Positions 52,891 to 62,583 of a stretch of 64,000 nt of DNA are shown here, piece after piece; the stretch's first letter is position 1; each line of letters begins with the position of its first letter. Source of the DNA: Bacteroidota bacterium (lineage in GTDB: Bacteria > Bacteroidota > Bacteroidia > Flavobacteriales > Flavobacteriaceae); NCBI GenBank assembly GCA_947447375.1, contig CANFJB010000001.1:1-64000 (forward strand), in the 5' to 3' direction. The translations under genes were made by a program, and so were the position numbers. A model generated the notes under the pieces. It had not been told where the DNA came from, ran no database searches, and saw nothing but the letters and a program-made list of their open reading frames with translations.

Positions 52891-53715
52891 ATGAAACAAT
52901 ATTTAGACTTAGTAAAACACGTATTAGAAAACGGAACTCAAAAAGGAGATCGAACAGGAACAGGGACAAAGAGTGTTTTTGGATACCAAATGCGTTTTGA
53001 CTTAAGTGAAGGTTTTCCGATGGTTACTACCAAAAAATTGCATCTTAAATCAATAATTTATGAGTTGCTTTGGTTTTTAAAAGGAGAAACTAATATTGCC
53101 TATTTAAAAGAAAATGGAGTTAAAATTTGGGATGAATGGGCAAATGAAAATGGCGATTTAGGTCCGGTTTATGGTCACCAATGGCGCAATTGGAACAGTG
53201 AAGAAATAGATCAAATTTCTGAAATTATTGAGGCTTTAAAAACCAATCCAAATAGCCGTAGAATGCTAGTTTCAGCATGGAATCCGAGTGTTTTGCCAGA
53301 TACCACAAAATCTTTTGCTGAAAATGTAGCGAATGGAAAAGTCGCTTTGCCTCCGTGTCATGCCTTTTTCCAATTTTATGTTTCTGAAGGAAAATTATCT
53401 TGTCAATTGTATCAAAGAAGTGCCGATATCTTTTTAGGCGTACCTTTTAATATCGCTTCTTATGCCTTATTGACAATGATGATTGCTCAAGTTTGCGATT
53501 TAAAAGTTGGAGAATTCATCCACACTTTTGGAGATGCACATATTTACAATAATCATTTTGAACAAGTCGAACTCCAACTTTCTAGAGACACACGTCCACT
53601 ACCAAAAATGATTATCAATCCTGAAATAAAAAATATTTTCGACTTCAAATTTGAGGATTTCACACTAGAAGGCTACGACCCGCATCCTGGAATTCGAGGA
53701 GAAGTTGCGGTTTAA
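52891..53715 (+). CDS. thyA: Thymidylate synthase
   Basis: A 274-residue enzyme that methylates dUMP to dTMP with methylene-THF. Motifs: [19 protein letters not shown] with the phosphate-binding Arg, [17 protein letters not shown], and [11 protein letters not shown]. The catalytic Cys is in [12 protein letters not shown], and [20 protein letters not shown] follows. Its stop overlaps that of the convergent PfkB kinase within TTTAAA. folA lies about 8 kb away on the same strand, and ThyA turns methylene-THF into the dihydrofolate that FolA reduces. Confidence 0.97.
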   Translation: MKQYLDLVKHVLENGTQKGDRTGTGTKSVFGYQMRFDLSEGFPMVTTKKLHLKSIIYELLWFLKGETNIAYLKENGVKIWDEWANENGDLGPVYGHQWRNWNSEEIDQISEIIEALKTNPNSRRMLVSAWNPSVLPDTTKSFAENVANGKVALPPCHAFFQFYVSEGKLSCQLYQRSADIFLGVPFNIASYALLTMMIAQVCDLKVGEFIHTFGDAHIYNNHFEQVELQLSRDTRPLPKMIINPEIKNIFDFKFEDFTLEGYDPHPGIRGEVAV

Positions 53716-54644
53716 ACTTCTGTAATTTCTTTTAAAATATCAATATTCTCAGGCAAAGTTCCAATATTTTGAAGTTTTATACTTGCTAATTTCTGAGCAA
53801 TTGTAATACATTCATCGAAATCCATTTTATTCAATATTGCAAATAAAAATCCTGACCAAAAAGCGTCACCTGCTCCGGTAACATCTTCAATATGGTCTAA
53901 TTTTAACGCTTCTTGAAATAGTATTCCTGAATTGACATTTGATAATTTGACACCATTTTTCCCTTTGGTCAAACAGATTGTTGACACACCTAAATTATGG
54001 AAATAGTCAAAAATATATTCGTCTGATTTGTACTCATTAAATAGCCTGAAACAATCGTCGTCACTAAGTTTAACCAATGGATCTAAACTTAAAAATTCGG
54101 TTAATACAAAAAGAGCTTCTTGTCTATCGTTCCATATTTTTTCAGAAAAATTAATATCAATACTTAATTGAAGTCCCAATTCTTTTGCTTTAATAGCTTT
54201 TTTTAAAATTGTACTTCTTGCAGGATCCTTGCTTAAAGCAAAACAGGTGGTATGAAATATTTTTGAATTTAATAATAGTTCGTCGGGTAATTGACTTTCA
54301 ATAATTTCAGAATCAGCGTTTCTAAAAGCTTTAAAATCGGGAGTTATAATTGATTTAGAAATGTAAATTACTGAAGTTGTATTTGAACTTGAATTTCTAT
54401 AAAAATTGGTATTTACTTTATTGTCATTTAGAGTATCTAAAATAAATTCTCCTAAATTGTCATTTCCTCCGGTAGCAATAAGTATTGTATTAAGGCCTAA
54501 ACGAGTTGTATTTAGAGCTACATTTGTTGGAGAACCTCCTAAAAAACGTTGAAAATTACTATTGTTTTCAATAGAAGTAATTTGATCTCCTATAAAATCA
54601 ACAATAACCTCCCCTACGCATATAATATCTATATTAGTATTCAA
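53712..54644 (-). CDS. PfkB-family carbohydrate kinase, probable fructokinase
   Basis: A 310-residue cytosolic ribokinase-fold kinase. The start is a TTG at 54644, directly after the upstream gene's TAA, with no other usable in-frame start nearby. Family signatures: the N-terminal Gly pair in [20 protein letters not shown], and the C-terminal catalytic [16 protein letters not shown] with the Asp base and anion hole. Context with a GH100-like enzyme and an SLC45-like transporter makes fructose the likely substrate. It is the last gene of the sugar operon and its 3' end overlaps thyA by four bases. Confidence 0.88.
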   Translation of the reverse strand: MNTNIDIICVGEVIVDFIGDQITSIENNSNFQRFLGGSPTNVALNTTRLGLNTILIATGGNDNLGEFILDTLNDNKVNTNFYRNSSSNTTSVIYISKSIITPDFKAFRNADSEIIESQLPDELLLNSKIFHTTCFALSKDPARSTILKKAIKAKELGLQLSIDINFSEKIWNDRQEALFVLTEFLSLDPLVKLSDDDCFRLFNEYKSDEYIFDYFHNLGVSTICLTKGKNGVKLSNVNSGILFQEALKLDHIEDVTGAGDAFWSGFLFAILNKMDFDECITIAQKLASIKLQNIGTLPENIDILKEITEV

Positions 54645-55820
54645 TTATATTAAAAATTTAAAATTAGTATTTATACTTTGATGTAAAAAAACTGCAGCTG
54701 CAGCGCTCCAAGCACAAAATGATACACCGTTTGGATTGGCTGTTTCTGTATTAAAATTCTCAGAAAAACTATAGTTATTTATCTCATTTGCTTTATTAAT
54801 TGCATTTAAAATTTGAGTTGATTTTTCTATCTGGTTCTTTTGAATTAAAGCCAATCCATAAAACCCGTTCACCATTGGCCAACTACCGCCATTATGAAAT
54901 TCGTTTGGATAATTTCGAAATTCATATTTGCAATTATTTTTCAATAAGTTCCAATCTAAATCGGTTGGTTTTATTGGTGGCCAAAAAGCAGGAATAAGCT
55001 TCATCTTAGTTTGGCTTACAATTTTTTCAAAAGACAATAAAATTTCATTTTGAAAATTATTTGTTCCAATATTTAAAATAAGTGCAAGTGAATTTGCGAA
55101 AGCATCAAATTGAATTTTATATCCTGATGGAGAAAACGAACAAGGCATATATCCTGAAAAAACCATTTCATTATAGGCTCTTTCATGGTATTTTGGTTTC
55201 AAATTATTTGGGGTGAAATTGATTTCAAGTTGAGAAATAATATTCTTGATTTTAATATCAATTTCGAGATTTTTTTGGAAATAATTATACGATTTTAAGG
55301 CCCAAATTCTTAACAATTGATCATATAAAACATAGCCATCGGTAATGTATTCATCAGCCCAATTTCCAGAAAGCGGCACGTACATTAAATGCTGATTATT
55401 AAATTCCCAAGCTTCTAAAAGGGAAAGGCATTTTTGAATTTGAGGTTCATATTTAATTATGATTGAATTGTCTTTTTTATAATAAGCATATTGACAAATA
55501 CCAATAATAAACCAAGTAACAGCGTCAACCCTTCCTGCTAAACCACCATAACTTACCTCGCTTCCGTTATCATTTACTAATACATTTGAAGGAATAGTGC
55601 CGTTTTTATGTTGGTTTAATGCTAAAGTATTTAAGGTGTTTTCGAAGGTATTTATTAATTCGGTATTTCCAGAAGCTAAGGCTGCTAAACCACATATAAC
55701 ACCATCCCTCGCCCAAACTCTTTTATAGTTCGACGTATTTTCTTTACTAGCAAGAAACCCTTCGGAAGAAGAACATTCTTGAAGCAATTCAATAGCTTTT
55801 AAATAACTCAAATTATTCAT
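54645..55820 (-). CDS. GH100-like glycoside hydrolase (invertase-type)
   Basis: A 391-residue cytosolic enzyme with an alpha/alpha-barrel pattern. RVWARDGVICGLAALASGN, GRVDAVTWFIIGICQYAY, and EFHNGGSWPMVNGFYGLALI align by eye with alkaline/neutral invertases of family GH100 (RxxxRD, GRxD and NGGSWP landmarks). The likely reaction is hydrolysis of sucrose to glucose and fructose after uptake. Other six-hairpin glycosidases remain possible. No signal peptide is seen. The ATG overlaps the transporter's TAA by one base. Confidence 0.75.
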   Translation of the reverse strand: MNNLSYLKAIELLQECSSSEGFLASKENTSNYKRVWARDGVICGLAALASGNTELINTFENTLNTLALNQHKNGTIPSNVLVNDNGSEVSYGGLAGRVDAVTWFIIGICQYAYYKKDNSIIIKYEPQIQKCLSLLEAWEFNNQHLMYVPLSGNWADEYITDGYVLYDQLLRIWALKSYNYFQKNLEIDIKIKNIISQLEINFTPNNLKPKYHERAYNEMVFSGYMPCSFSPSGYKIQFDAFANSLALILNIGTNNFQNEILLSFEKIVSQTKMKLIPAFWPPIKPTDLDWNLLKNNCKYEFRNYPNEFHNGGSWPMVNGFYGLALIQKNQIEKSTQILNAINKANEINNYSFSENFNTETANPNGVSFCAWSAAAAVFLHQSINTNFKFLI

Positions 55821-57205
55821 TAATCAATTTCTTCTTTTTCTTTATTATTAGTAATAAAAAGTGTCAAAATTCCACCTATTATTAGGAAAAAACCTCCTAA
55901 CAAAACTACATTAACTGGGTTTTTACCCAATAAATCAAAAACAAAATATTGCATTGAGAAAATTTGAATAATCATTGGTATAACAATAAACATATTGAAG
56001 ATACCCATGTAAACACCAATTTTTCCCTTTGGAATTGAGCTAGCTAATAATTGATAAGGCATTGCCAACATTGACGCCCATGCAATACCTAATCCAAAAG
56101 AATAAAGATAAATTGTACTTAAATGAATAGGTTCTCCAAATGGGTTCCATAACATACAAATAATTGATGTTTGATTTAAATATGGAATAGCTAGCAATCC
56201 AATTCCGCCTAGGGTTAAGGCAATAAAGTGAACTATTTTAGCACCTAATTTATTTGCTAAAGGAATTAATGCAAAAGCAGATAAAAAACAAATAATATTA
56301 TAGGTTCCGTTCAAATTTCCGGTTAGCATTTGCGCTTTATTATAACCTATGGTTGTTGCGTCTGAGGTATTGAAAAGCGAGACAGACAAGGCTCCAGTAA
56401 TATATTGCCAATAACAAAACATTGCATACCAAGTAAAAAACTTTACGGGTATTAATTGTTTCATAGTTAATGGCATTTCCTTAAAGGCTATTTTAATATC
56501 ATTGAAAATTCGGAGTAAAACATTTCCTTTTGCCTTTTCAATTTGCATTTCTTGAAGTTCTTCTTCGGTTGGAGGAAATTCTGTAGTAGTCAATACAGTA
56601 ATTAATATTGAAACAATTGCGGCAAAAGAGCCAATAAAAAATGCCCAATAAGTATAGGTAGGAATTCCATTGCTCATTTTATCGGTAATGGCTAAAAAAC
56701 CAAAAGACACTAAAATTGCAGGCGTAAAATTGGACAATGTGCTTCCTAAACCAGTGAAAAAACTTTGCATTAAAAAACCAATTGAGTATTGCTTGCTTGG
56801 TAATTTATCTGCAACAAAAGCTCTGTAAGGTTCCATCGCAATATTATTTGCAGCGTCTAAAATCCATAGCAAACTCGCTGCCATAAAAATGGAGCTTGAA
56901 AAAGGCATAACAATTAATGCCACACTAGATATTAAGGCTCCAATAAGAAAAAATGGTTTTCTTCTTCCAAATTTTGGCGACCATGTTCCGTCACTTATTG
57001 CTCCGATAATAGGTTGTAACACTAAACCTGTTATTGGACCAGCAAGCCACAACATTGGCAAACTTGCCTCATCAGCTCCTAAATATTTATAAATGGCGCT
57101 CATATTACTTTGTTGCAAACCAAAACTAAATTGAATTCCAAAAAATCCGAAATTCATGTTCCAAATTTGCCAAAAATTGAGCTTAACCTTTTTGAAGTTT
57201 GTCAT
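55820..57205 (-). CDS. MFS transporter, SLC45/sucrose-type
   Basis: A 461-residue inner-membrane transporter with 12 predicted helices. The opening LNFWQIWNMNFGFFGIQFSF and GLQQSNMSAIYKYLGADE, and the loop AISDGTWSPKFGRRKPFFL, are typical of the SLC45/plant-SUT-like MFS branch that carries sucrose or maltose with protons. It overlaps the upstream thioredoxin-like gene by four bases (ATGA) and the GH100-like gene by one, so it is a tightly coupled operon member. Confidence 0.88.
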   Translation of the reverse strand: MTNFKKVKLNFWQIWNMNFGFFGIQFSFGLQQSNMSAIYKYLGADEASLPMLWLAGPITGLVLQPIIGAISDGTWSPKFGRRKPFFLIGALISSVALIVMPFSSSIFMAASLLWILDAANNIAMEPYRAFVADKLPSKQYSIGFLMQSFFTGLGSTLSNFTPAILVSFGFLAITDKMSNGIPTYTYWAFFIGSFAAIVSILITVLTTTEFPPTEEELQEMQIEKAKGNVLLRIFNDIKIAFKEMPLTMKQLIPVKFFTWYAMFCYWQYITGALSVSLFNTSDATTIGYNKAQMLTGNLNGTYNIICFLSAFALIPLANKLGAKIVHFIALTLGGIGLLAIPYLNQTSIICMLWNPFGEPIHLSTIYLYSFGLGIAWASMLAMPYQLLASSIPKGKIGVYMGIFNMFIVIPMIIQIFSMQYFVFDLLGKNPVNVVLLGGFFLIIGGILTLFITNNKEKEEID

Positions 57206-57561
57206 TTTGTTACTTTAATTAAAAATTCTTGAAAATCGGCATTGTTAGTGAATATCTCTCCATATTTATCTATAACTGGAATTCCAAGATTGTTGGTGCT
57301 AATATTAGCTTTTCTCAATTTATTTAACATTTCTGAAAGTGCTGCTTTATCTGTATCAATATCATAGAAAACAAAATCTATTTTACTTTCTATCAATTTT
57401 TGTTTGGTTGCAATACAAAAATGACAATCGGCACTTCCATAAATATAGATAACCTTCGTGGTTTTTTCTTTTGGTTTGTCACTATTTAAAATTGTTTGAG
57501 CAACCAAGTTAACTTGATTGAAAAACAAAAAAAAGAATAAGAAGAAAGATAATTTTCTCAT
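57202..57561 (-). CDS. Exported glutaredoxin/thioredoxin-fold protein
   Basis: The ATG at 57561 (119 residues) is preferred over one 21 bases upstream because it gives a standard signal peptide (MRKLSFFLFFFLFFNQVNLV). The mature part is a small thioredoxin-type domain: IYIYGSADCHFCIATKQKLI with CHFC as redox motif, and a cis-Pro in NLGIPVIDKYGEIF. It is probably periplasmic. Its place in a sugar operon, ATGA-coupled to the MFS gene, is odd: disulfide chemistry has no obvious role in sucrose use. Confidence 0.8.
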   Translation of the reverse strand: MRKLSFFLFFFLFFNQVNLVAQTILNSDKPKEKTTKVIYIYGSADCHFCIATKQKLIESKIDFVFYDIDTDKAALSEMLNKLRKANISTNNLGIPVIDKYGEIFTNNADFQEFLIKVTK

Positions 57562-57577
57562 ATTAAAATATATTAAA

Positions 57578-57612
57578 AACAATTCCCATACTATAAAAGT
57601 ACAGGAATTGTT
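57578..57612 (-). terminator. Hairpin between the TonB receptor and the rest of the sugar operon (attenuator-like)
   Basis: A 9-bp perfect stem AACAATTCC / GGAATTGTT with a 17-base loop (itself able to pair TACT/AGTA) is followed by a few T on the minus strand. It probably reduces readthrough, so the receptor is made in excess of the cytosolic enzymes. Confidence 0.6.
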
Positions 57613-57638
57613 CTAACAAAAACAAAAATGAAATCAAA

Positions 57639-60062
57639 TTAGAATTTGTAAGTCAAAGCCATAGAAATAGATCTTCCTGGAAATGGTCTTGCTCTTACAT
57701 AATTTACTGTGTTTTCGGTAATACTTCCTTCTTCAACTTCAGTAACTGCTAAAGTATCAAGTAAGTTGTTTCCTGCAACATTTATTGATAAACCTTTAGT
57801 AATTCCAAATTCAGCAAATCCGTTGATTAATAAAAATCCGTTCATAACTAATTGGTTGCTATCTTGAGCAAATGCTTGAGATTGTCCTAAAAAGCTTAAA
57901 CCTGCTGAATTAGTTTTTGAAAATTTGTATGTAGGAATTACGCTATACATTAATTTAGGTTGTCTTCTTGGAGCATTTCCTGAATTAGCACCTGAAGTAA
58001 TTTCGGCTTTTGTATAAGTAAATCCACCACGTAAATCAAAATTATTACTTACATTATAAGCAGTTTCAACTTCTAACCCTAAAGATTTGTAGTTATTTTG
58101 AGTTAAAACTGTTGGGTTTGTTGCTTCAAAACCTGATTGCTCGTCTGTTTTAGCATAGAAAAAAGTTCCGTAAACATAACCATTTGAATATTTATGTTTG
58201 TAACCTAATTCTGCTTGAGCTAAGTAATCTAATGAATTAATTAAATCTCCATTTAAATAAGAAGCTGCTGGTCTTTCAAATAAAATACGATCTGCTTTTG
58301 CAGACGCACCTTTACTATATCTAGCAAAGAATGATTGTGAATTATTTAAAGCGTAATTAGCTCCCACAGAATAAGAAACATATTTATAATCATAGTTTAC
58401 AGCAGTTGTATTAGCTGTATTGATTGAAGAAACACTTGTTTCTGGAGCACTAATAATACCGTCATGATTAATATCGATAGCAGATTGCGAGCTACCTGCA
58501 AATGAACCTGTTACTTTCCCCATGTCATAACGAATTCCACCTTCTAATGAAAGTTTATCATTAGCCTCAAGAGATACGTTTAAATAAGGAGCAGATACAT
58601 TATATTGAGTATCGTAGTTTCTTGTACAGCAATTTCCCCAAGCAGGAACTCCGTATGCATAAAGTCCGTTATCAGATAATAAATTTCCAGCTGCATTTCT
58701 AACATTAATTAAACGAGCATTATTGTCTGAAACTTCTTGTAAATAAGAATTCCACATCCAAGACATTGAAATATTTTGGATAGATTTAAAATATCCAGCG
58801 GTTAAACCAACTTTATCATATTTTTTAGAAATTTTTAAATCATTCATAAAGTTATTGAAGTCGTTTAATTGAGTATCAAACATGTGAATTCTAGCAACCA
58901 ATCCATTTGGATTGTTGAAAGGAGTACCTGTATTTGCATATGATAAAGTAGAACCTGCTCCAAAAGAACTTGCTATTGAAGCTGCCGTTCCTACTTCAGA
59001 AGGGAATGGAGAAATAAATCCACCTGAGTTAGCTGTAAATCTTCCGTTTTCAGAGATTTTCCAACCATCTTCTAAGTCAAAAGCAGCATTAATTCCAATA
59101 GCTTTTGAAATTGGGTTCATTCCGTCAGCAACTTTACCTCTTCTAAGTTGACCATCAGGACCAATTCCTACATTATGAGATAAAAATACCGTTTGTAAAG
59201 CTCCTTTTGTAGCGTTAAATCCTGAAACACTTCCCCAATTTGGATTAGCATTAGTTCCAGATACTTGAACTGGCATTGGCATATAAGCCGCAGCTTTATC
59301 ATCTAAAAATTTAGCATAAACCGTTACACTACCTCTTTCAAATTCTTTTGTAAGATTAAATTTAACTTGTCCTCCATTATTTGCAGTAAAACCAGCTTTT
59401 CTAACCCCTTCACCAGATCTATAGAAACCACCGGCATGGAAATACAATCCATCACCAATTTTTGCTCCATAATCTAAGTCGGTTCTAAAATTACTGTAAT
59501 CTAAACCAAAGCTAGTGCTCATAGAACCACCTTCAACTTTTCCTGTTTTACTAATAAAGTTGATGATACCTCCTGGAGAATTAGAAGATAATATAGAAGC
59601 TGAACCTCCACGAATTGCTTCAACTTTGGCTACATTCCCATCAAATCTTGTAAAGATATCTGCTGTTGCAAATGCAATATCTCCAAATAAAAGTACTGGA
59701 AGTCCGTCTTCTTGAATTTGTAAATATTTAGATCCACCTGAAGAAATTGGCACACCACGAACAGCGATGTTAGCATTTCCTTCTCCACCTGTAGATTCAG
59801 AGCGGATACCAGGAATAGTTCTGAAAATTTCAGCTGTAGATCTTGGTGCCGATTGTTCAATTTGTTTAACTCCTAAAGTCGTAATTGAAACACTCGATTT
59901 AATTTTGGTTTTAGGATTTACAACACCCGTAACAAAAACTTCTTCAAGAGCATTTGTTTTGGTAGAATCCGCAACCACTTTAGCATTTTGTGAAAACATT
60001 GAATTGGCGAACATAATAGCCGACAATAATCCAAACCTTTTCAGTAAAGTAATTCTTTTCAT
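57639..60062 (-). CDS. TonB-dependent receptor of the probable sucrose locus
   Basis: An 807-residue outer-membrane receptor with a signal peptide (MKRITLLKRFGLLSAIMFAN, then SMFSQ). A TonB-box-like ALEEVFVTG lies near residue 38, with the plug at about 55-165 (RSTAEIFRTIPGIRSE, then RGGSASILSSNSPGGIINFI). A 22-strand-type barrel ends RSISMALTYKF. Unlike the receptor at 1207 it lacks a CarboxypepD_reg domain. It heads the sugar operon and faces the LacI regulator across two palindromic operators, so it is probably induced by the sugar it imports. Confidence 0.88.
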   Translation of the reverse strand: MKRITLLKRFGLLSAIMFANSMFSQNAKVVADSTKTNALEEVFVTGVVNPKTKIKSSVSITTLGVKQIEQSAPRSTAEIFRTIPGIRSESTGGEGNANIAVRGVPISSGGSKYLQIQEDGLPVLLFGDIAFATADIFTRFDGNVAKVEAIRGGSASILSSNSPGGIINFISKTGKVEGGSMSTSFGLDYSNFRTDLDYGAKIGDGLYFHAGGFYRSGEGVRKAGFTANNGGQVKFNLTKEFERGSVTVYAKFLDDKAAAYMPMPVQVSGTNANPNWGSVSGFNATKGALQTVFLSHNVGIGPDGQLRRGKVADGMNPISKAIGINAAFDLEDGWKISENGRFTANSGGFISPFPSEVGTAASIASSFGAGSTLSYANTGTPFNNPNGLVARIHMFDTQLNDFNNFMNDLKISKKYDKVGLTAGYFKSIQNISMSWMWNSYLQEVSDNNARLINVRNAAGNLLSDNGLYAYGVPAWGNCCTRNYDTQYNVSAPYLNVSLEANDKLSLEGGIRYDMGKVTGSFAGSSQSAIDINHDGIISAPETSVSSINTANTTAVNYDYKYVSYSVGANYALNNSQSFFARYSKGASAKADRILFERPAASYLNGDLINSLDYLAQAELGYKHKYSNGYVYGTFFYAKTDEQSGFEATNPTVLTQNNYKSLGLEVETAYNVSNNFDLRGGFTYTKAEITSGANSGNAPRRQPKLMYSVIPTYKFSKTNSAGLSFLGQSQAFAQDSNQLVMNGFLLINGFAEFGITKGLSINVAGNNLLDTLAVTEVEEGSITENTVNYVRARPFPGRSISMALTYKF

Positions 60063-60143
60063 AGTTTAAAATTATAAGATTAATAATTTATTGTTAATAG
60101 TATTACGAAATTAATTTTTATTTGAACTTATTTTTATGAATTT

Positions 60144-60182
60144 AAATCGAAAACGTTTTCGATTTAACCGAAAACGTTTTCG
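60144..60182. promoter_or_regulatory. Two palindromic LacI-family operators
   Basis: AATCGAAAACGTTTTCGATT (perfect palindrome, centre 60154/60155, extending to 22 bp) is followed by CGAAAACGTTTTCG (centre 60175/60176). The centres are 21 bp apart, two helical turns, so both face the same side of the DNA. The central CG step and dyad symmetry are typical of LacI/GalR sites. They lie between the divergent receptor and regulator genes, about 82 bases from one start and 37 from the other, and should control both. Confidence 0.9.
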
Positions 60183-60218
60183 ATTTATTATTAATATTTT
60201 TTTATGATATTTGTAATT

Positions 60219-61247
60219 ATGAAAGAAGCTACTTTAAAACAAATTGCAGAAACTTTAGGGATTTCGATTACCACCGTTTCGAAAGCACTGAAGAATTATT
60301 CCGATGTAAGCCCTAACACTAAAAAAAGAGTGAATGAACTTGCAATGGAGCTTCAATATACTCCAAATAGTTTTGCAGTAAATTTAAGAACAAAAGAGTC
60401 TAAAACAATAGGCCTAATAATTCCTGAAGTAGTTCATCACTTTTTTTCAAATGTGGTTAACGGAATTATTGCCGAGGCTGAAAAAAATGGTTATCTAGTA
60501 ATTATCCTTCAATCAAACGAATCTTTAGAATTAGAAAAAAAACAAGTTGAATTGTTAATTAATAAAAGAGTCGATGGAATTATAATGTCGCTTTCAAATG
60601 AATCTAATGATGACGAACATTTAAAAGAAATTATTCGAAGAAAAATCCCATTTGTACAATTTGATAAAATTTCGAAATTAATTCCAAGCTCAAAAGTAAT
60701 TATAAACGATCAAAAGGCAGCTACAGAGGCGGTACAACATTTAATAGATAATGGTTGTAAGAAAATAGCTCATATTCGAGGACCTGTGAATCCTCAAAAC
60801 GCCATTGATCGGTTTATAGGTTACAAAAAAGCATTAGAAAAAAATGATATCCCATTTGATTCAAGTTTAATTTATACCTGCGAAAATGTAACTTTTGAGG
60901 AAGGATTAATTTTTGGAAAGAAAATTTTGGAAGACCATCCTGATGTAGATGGTATTTTTGTGATTACTGATTTAGTGGCTGTTGGAGTATTAACTTATTT
61001 CAATGAAAAGAAAATAAATGTGCCAAAAGACATTGCAGTCATTGGTTTTAGCAATTGGTTTATGTCGAAAGTTATTACTCCAAGATTAAGCAGCGTGGAC
61101 CAACCTAGTTATGAAATGGGAATTGTATCTTTTAATTTACTAATGGAAGAAATGCAATGTAGAAAGGAAGATATTCCATTTAGTCCTAAAATAATCGAAT
61201 TAAAAACTCAAATAATTCCTAGAGAATCAAGCATAAAAAATCAATAA
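60219..61247 (+). CDS. LacI/GalR-family transcriptional regulator
   Basis: The ATG at 60219 gives 342 residues starting MKEATLKQIAETLGISITTV; an ATG 15 bases upstream is in frame but less typical. The N-terminal helix-turn-helix and hinge (SKALKNYSDVSPNTKKRVNE, then LQYTPNSFAVNLRTKESKTI) are followed by a periplasmic-binding-protein-type effector domain. It is divergent from the sugar operon and very probably binds the two palindromes in between. The effector is likely sucrose, fructose or a phosphate derivative. Confidence 0.93.
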   Translation: MKEATLKQIAETLGISITTVSKALKNYSDVSPNTKKRVNELAMELQYTPNSFAVNLRTKESKTIGLIIPEVVHHFFSNVVNGIIAEAEKNGYLVIILQSNESLELEKKQVELLINKRVDGIIMSLSNESNDDEHLKEIIRRKIPFVQFDKISKLIPSSKVIINDQKAATEAVQHLIDNGCKKIAHIRGPVNPQNAIDRFIGYKKALEKNDIPFDSSLIYTCENVTFEEGLIFGKKILEDHPDVDGIFVITDLVAVGVLTYFNEKKINVPKDIAVIGFSNWFMSKVITPRLSSVDQPSYEMGIVSFNLLMEEMQCRKEDIPFSPKIIELKTQIIPRESSIKNQ

Positions 61248-61322
61248 TTTTCCCAATTTTAATTTGCTAAATTGTAACTTTGACTTTTTATTCTGACTTT
61301 ACAATCTCTACACATTTTTATA

Positions 61323-61805
61323 ATGAAAATATTAATTGCAGCGACTTCTTTAAATAATGCTCTTGGAAAAGACAATAAAATTATTTGGCATTTGCCAGAT
61401 GACTTTAAGCGTTTCAAGGAACTCACTTCGGGACACTATATTATTATGGGTCGAAAAACCTTTGAGAGTTTTCCAAAACCGTTGCCAAATAGAACTCACG
61501 TAGTAATTACGAGACAAAAAAATTACAATCCCGATGGTTGTATTGTAGCTAATAGTATCGAAGAAGCCTTTGCAATTTGCCCAAAAAATGAAGATTCCTT
61601 CTTAATTGGTGGCGCAGAAATTTACGAGTTAGGACTTCCTTATATCGATAAAATTGAGCTTACACTGATTAATGATACTTTTGAAGCAGATGCTTTTTTA
61701 CCTAAAATTGATTTTTCAAAATGGAAATTAATACAGGAAGAATTTCATCCTAAAGATGAGAAACACGCGCACGAATTTAGCTTTCAAACCTACCTTAAAA
61801 GATAA
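61323..61805 (+). CDS. folA: Dihydrofolate reductase
   Basis: A 160-residue enzyme of normal length that reduces dihydrofolate with NADPH. Features: ATSLNNALGKDNKIIWHLPD with the active-site Asp (IWHLPDDFKRFKELT), IIMGRKTFESFPKPLPNR, and FLIGGAEIYELGLPYID. It works with ThyA at 52891. A possible TAACTTTG element lies at 61275-61282. The gene is followed after 33 bases by ubiE/menG. Confidence 0.96.
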   Translation: MKILIAATSLNNALGKDNKIIWHLPDDFKRFKELTSGHYIIMGRKTFESFPKPLPNRTHVVITRQKNYNPDGCIVANSIEEAFAICPKNEDSFLIGGAEIYELGLPYIDKIELTLINDTFEADAFLPKIDFSKWKLIQEEFHPKDEKHAHEFSFQTYLKR

Positions 61806-61838
61806 TTAAATACTTACCTTTGCCCAAAATTAATACTA

Positions 61839-62573
61839 ATGTCTAAGAATATTACACCCTATAAAGATTCGGAATTAGGTAAAAAAGAGCAAGTTGCACA
61901 AATGTTTGATACCATTTCTGGAAATTACGATGGATTGAATCGTGTTATTTCTTTTGGGATTGACATCAAATGGCGTAAAAAAGTATTGAAACTGGTTTCT
62001 GACAAAAATCCGAAAACTGTTTTAGATATTGCAACAGGAACAGGAGATTTGGCAATTTTGATGACCAATACAAGTGCTGAAAAAATTATAGGCTTGGATA
62101 TTTCTGCAGGAATGTTAGCAATAGGAAGAAATAAAATTAAAGCAAAAAATCTATCTGATAAAATAGAAATGATTTTAGCCGATTCTGAAAATATGCCTTT
62201 TGAAGACAATACTTTCGATGCAATTACAGTTGCTTTTGGTGTTAGAAATTTCGAAAATCTTGAAAAAGGATTAACAGAAATCCTACGTGTTTTAAAGCCT
62301 AACGGAATATTTGTGGTTTTAGAAACTTCTGTACCAGATCAAACTCCGTACAAACAAGGTTATACTTTTTATTCAAAAAATATTCTTCCTTTTATTGGAA
62401 AACTATTCTCAAAAGACAATTCTGCGTATCAATATTTATCAGAATCCGCCTCTGTTTTCCCTTATGGAGAAGCGCTGAACAATATTTTGAGAAAAATTGG
62501 GTTTATAGATGTGAAAGCGATGCCGCAAACTTTTGGAGTTGCAACCATTTATTCTGCATCTAAAAATAATTAG
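61839..62573 (+). CDS. ubiE: Demethylmenaquinone methyltransferase (UbiE/MenG)
   Basis: A 244-residue SAM-dependent methyltransferase. [20 protein letters not shown] and [18 protein letters not shown] at the start, the SAM-binding [14 protein letters not shown], and [20 protein letters not shown] are family signatures. In Bacteroidetes, which use menaquinone, it performs the last methylation of menaquinone synthesis. A TACCTTTG element at 61815-61822 is a possible promoter. It is followed 10 bases later by the porT-like gene. Confidence 0.95.
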   Translation: MSKNITPYKDSELGKKEQVAQMFDTISGNYDGLNRVISFGIDIKWRKKVLKLVSDKNPKTVLDIATGTGDLAILMTNTSAEKIIGLDISAGMLAIGRNKIKAKNLSDKIEMILADSENMPFEDNTFDAITVAFGVRNFENLEKGLTEILRVLKPNGIFVVLETSVPDQTPYKQGYTFYSKNILPFIGKLFSKDNSAYQYLSESASVFPYGEALNNILRKIGFIDVKAMPQTFGVATIYSASKNN

Positions 62574-62583
62574 GAGTCCTAAA

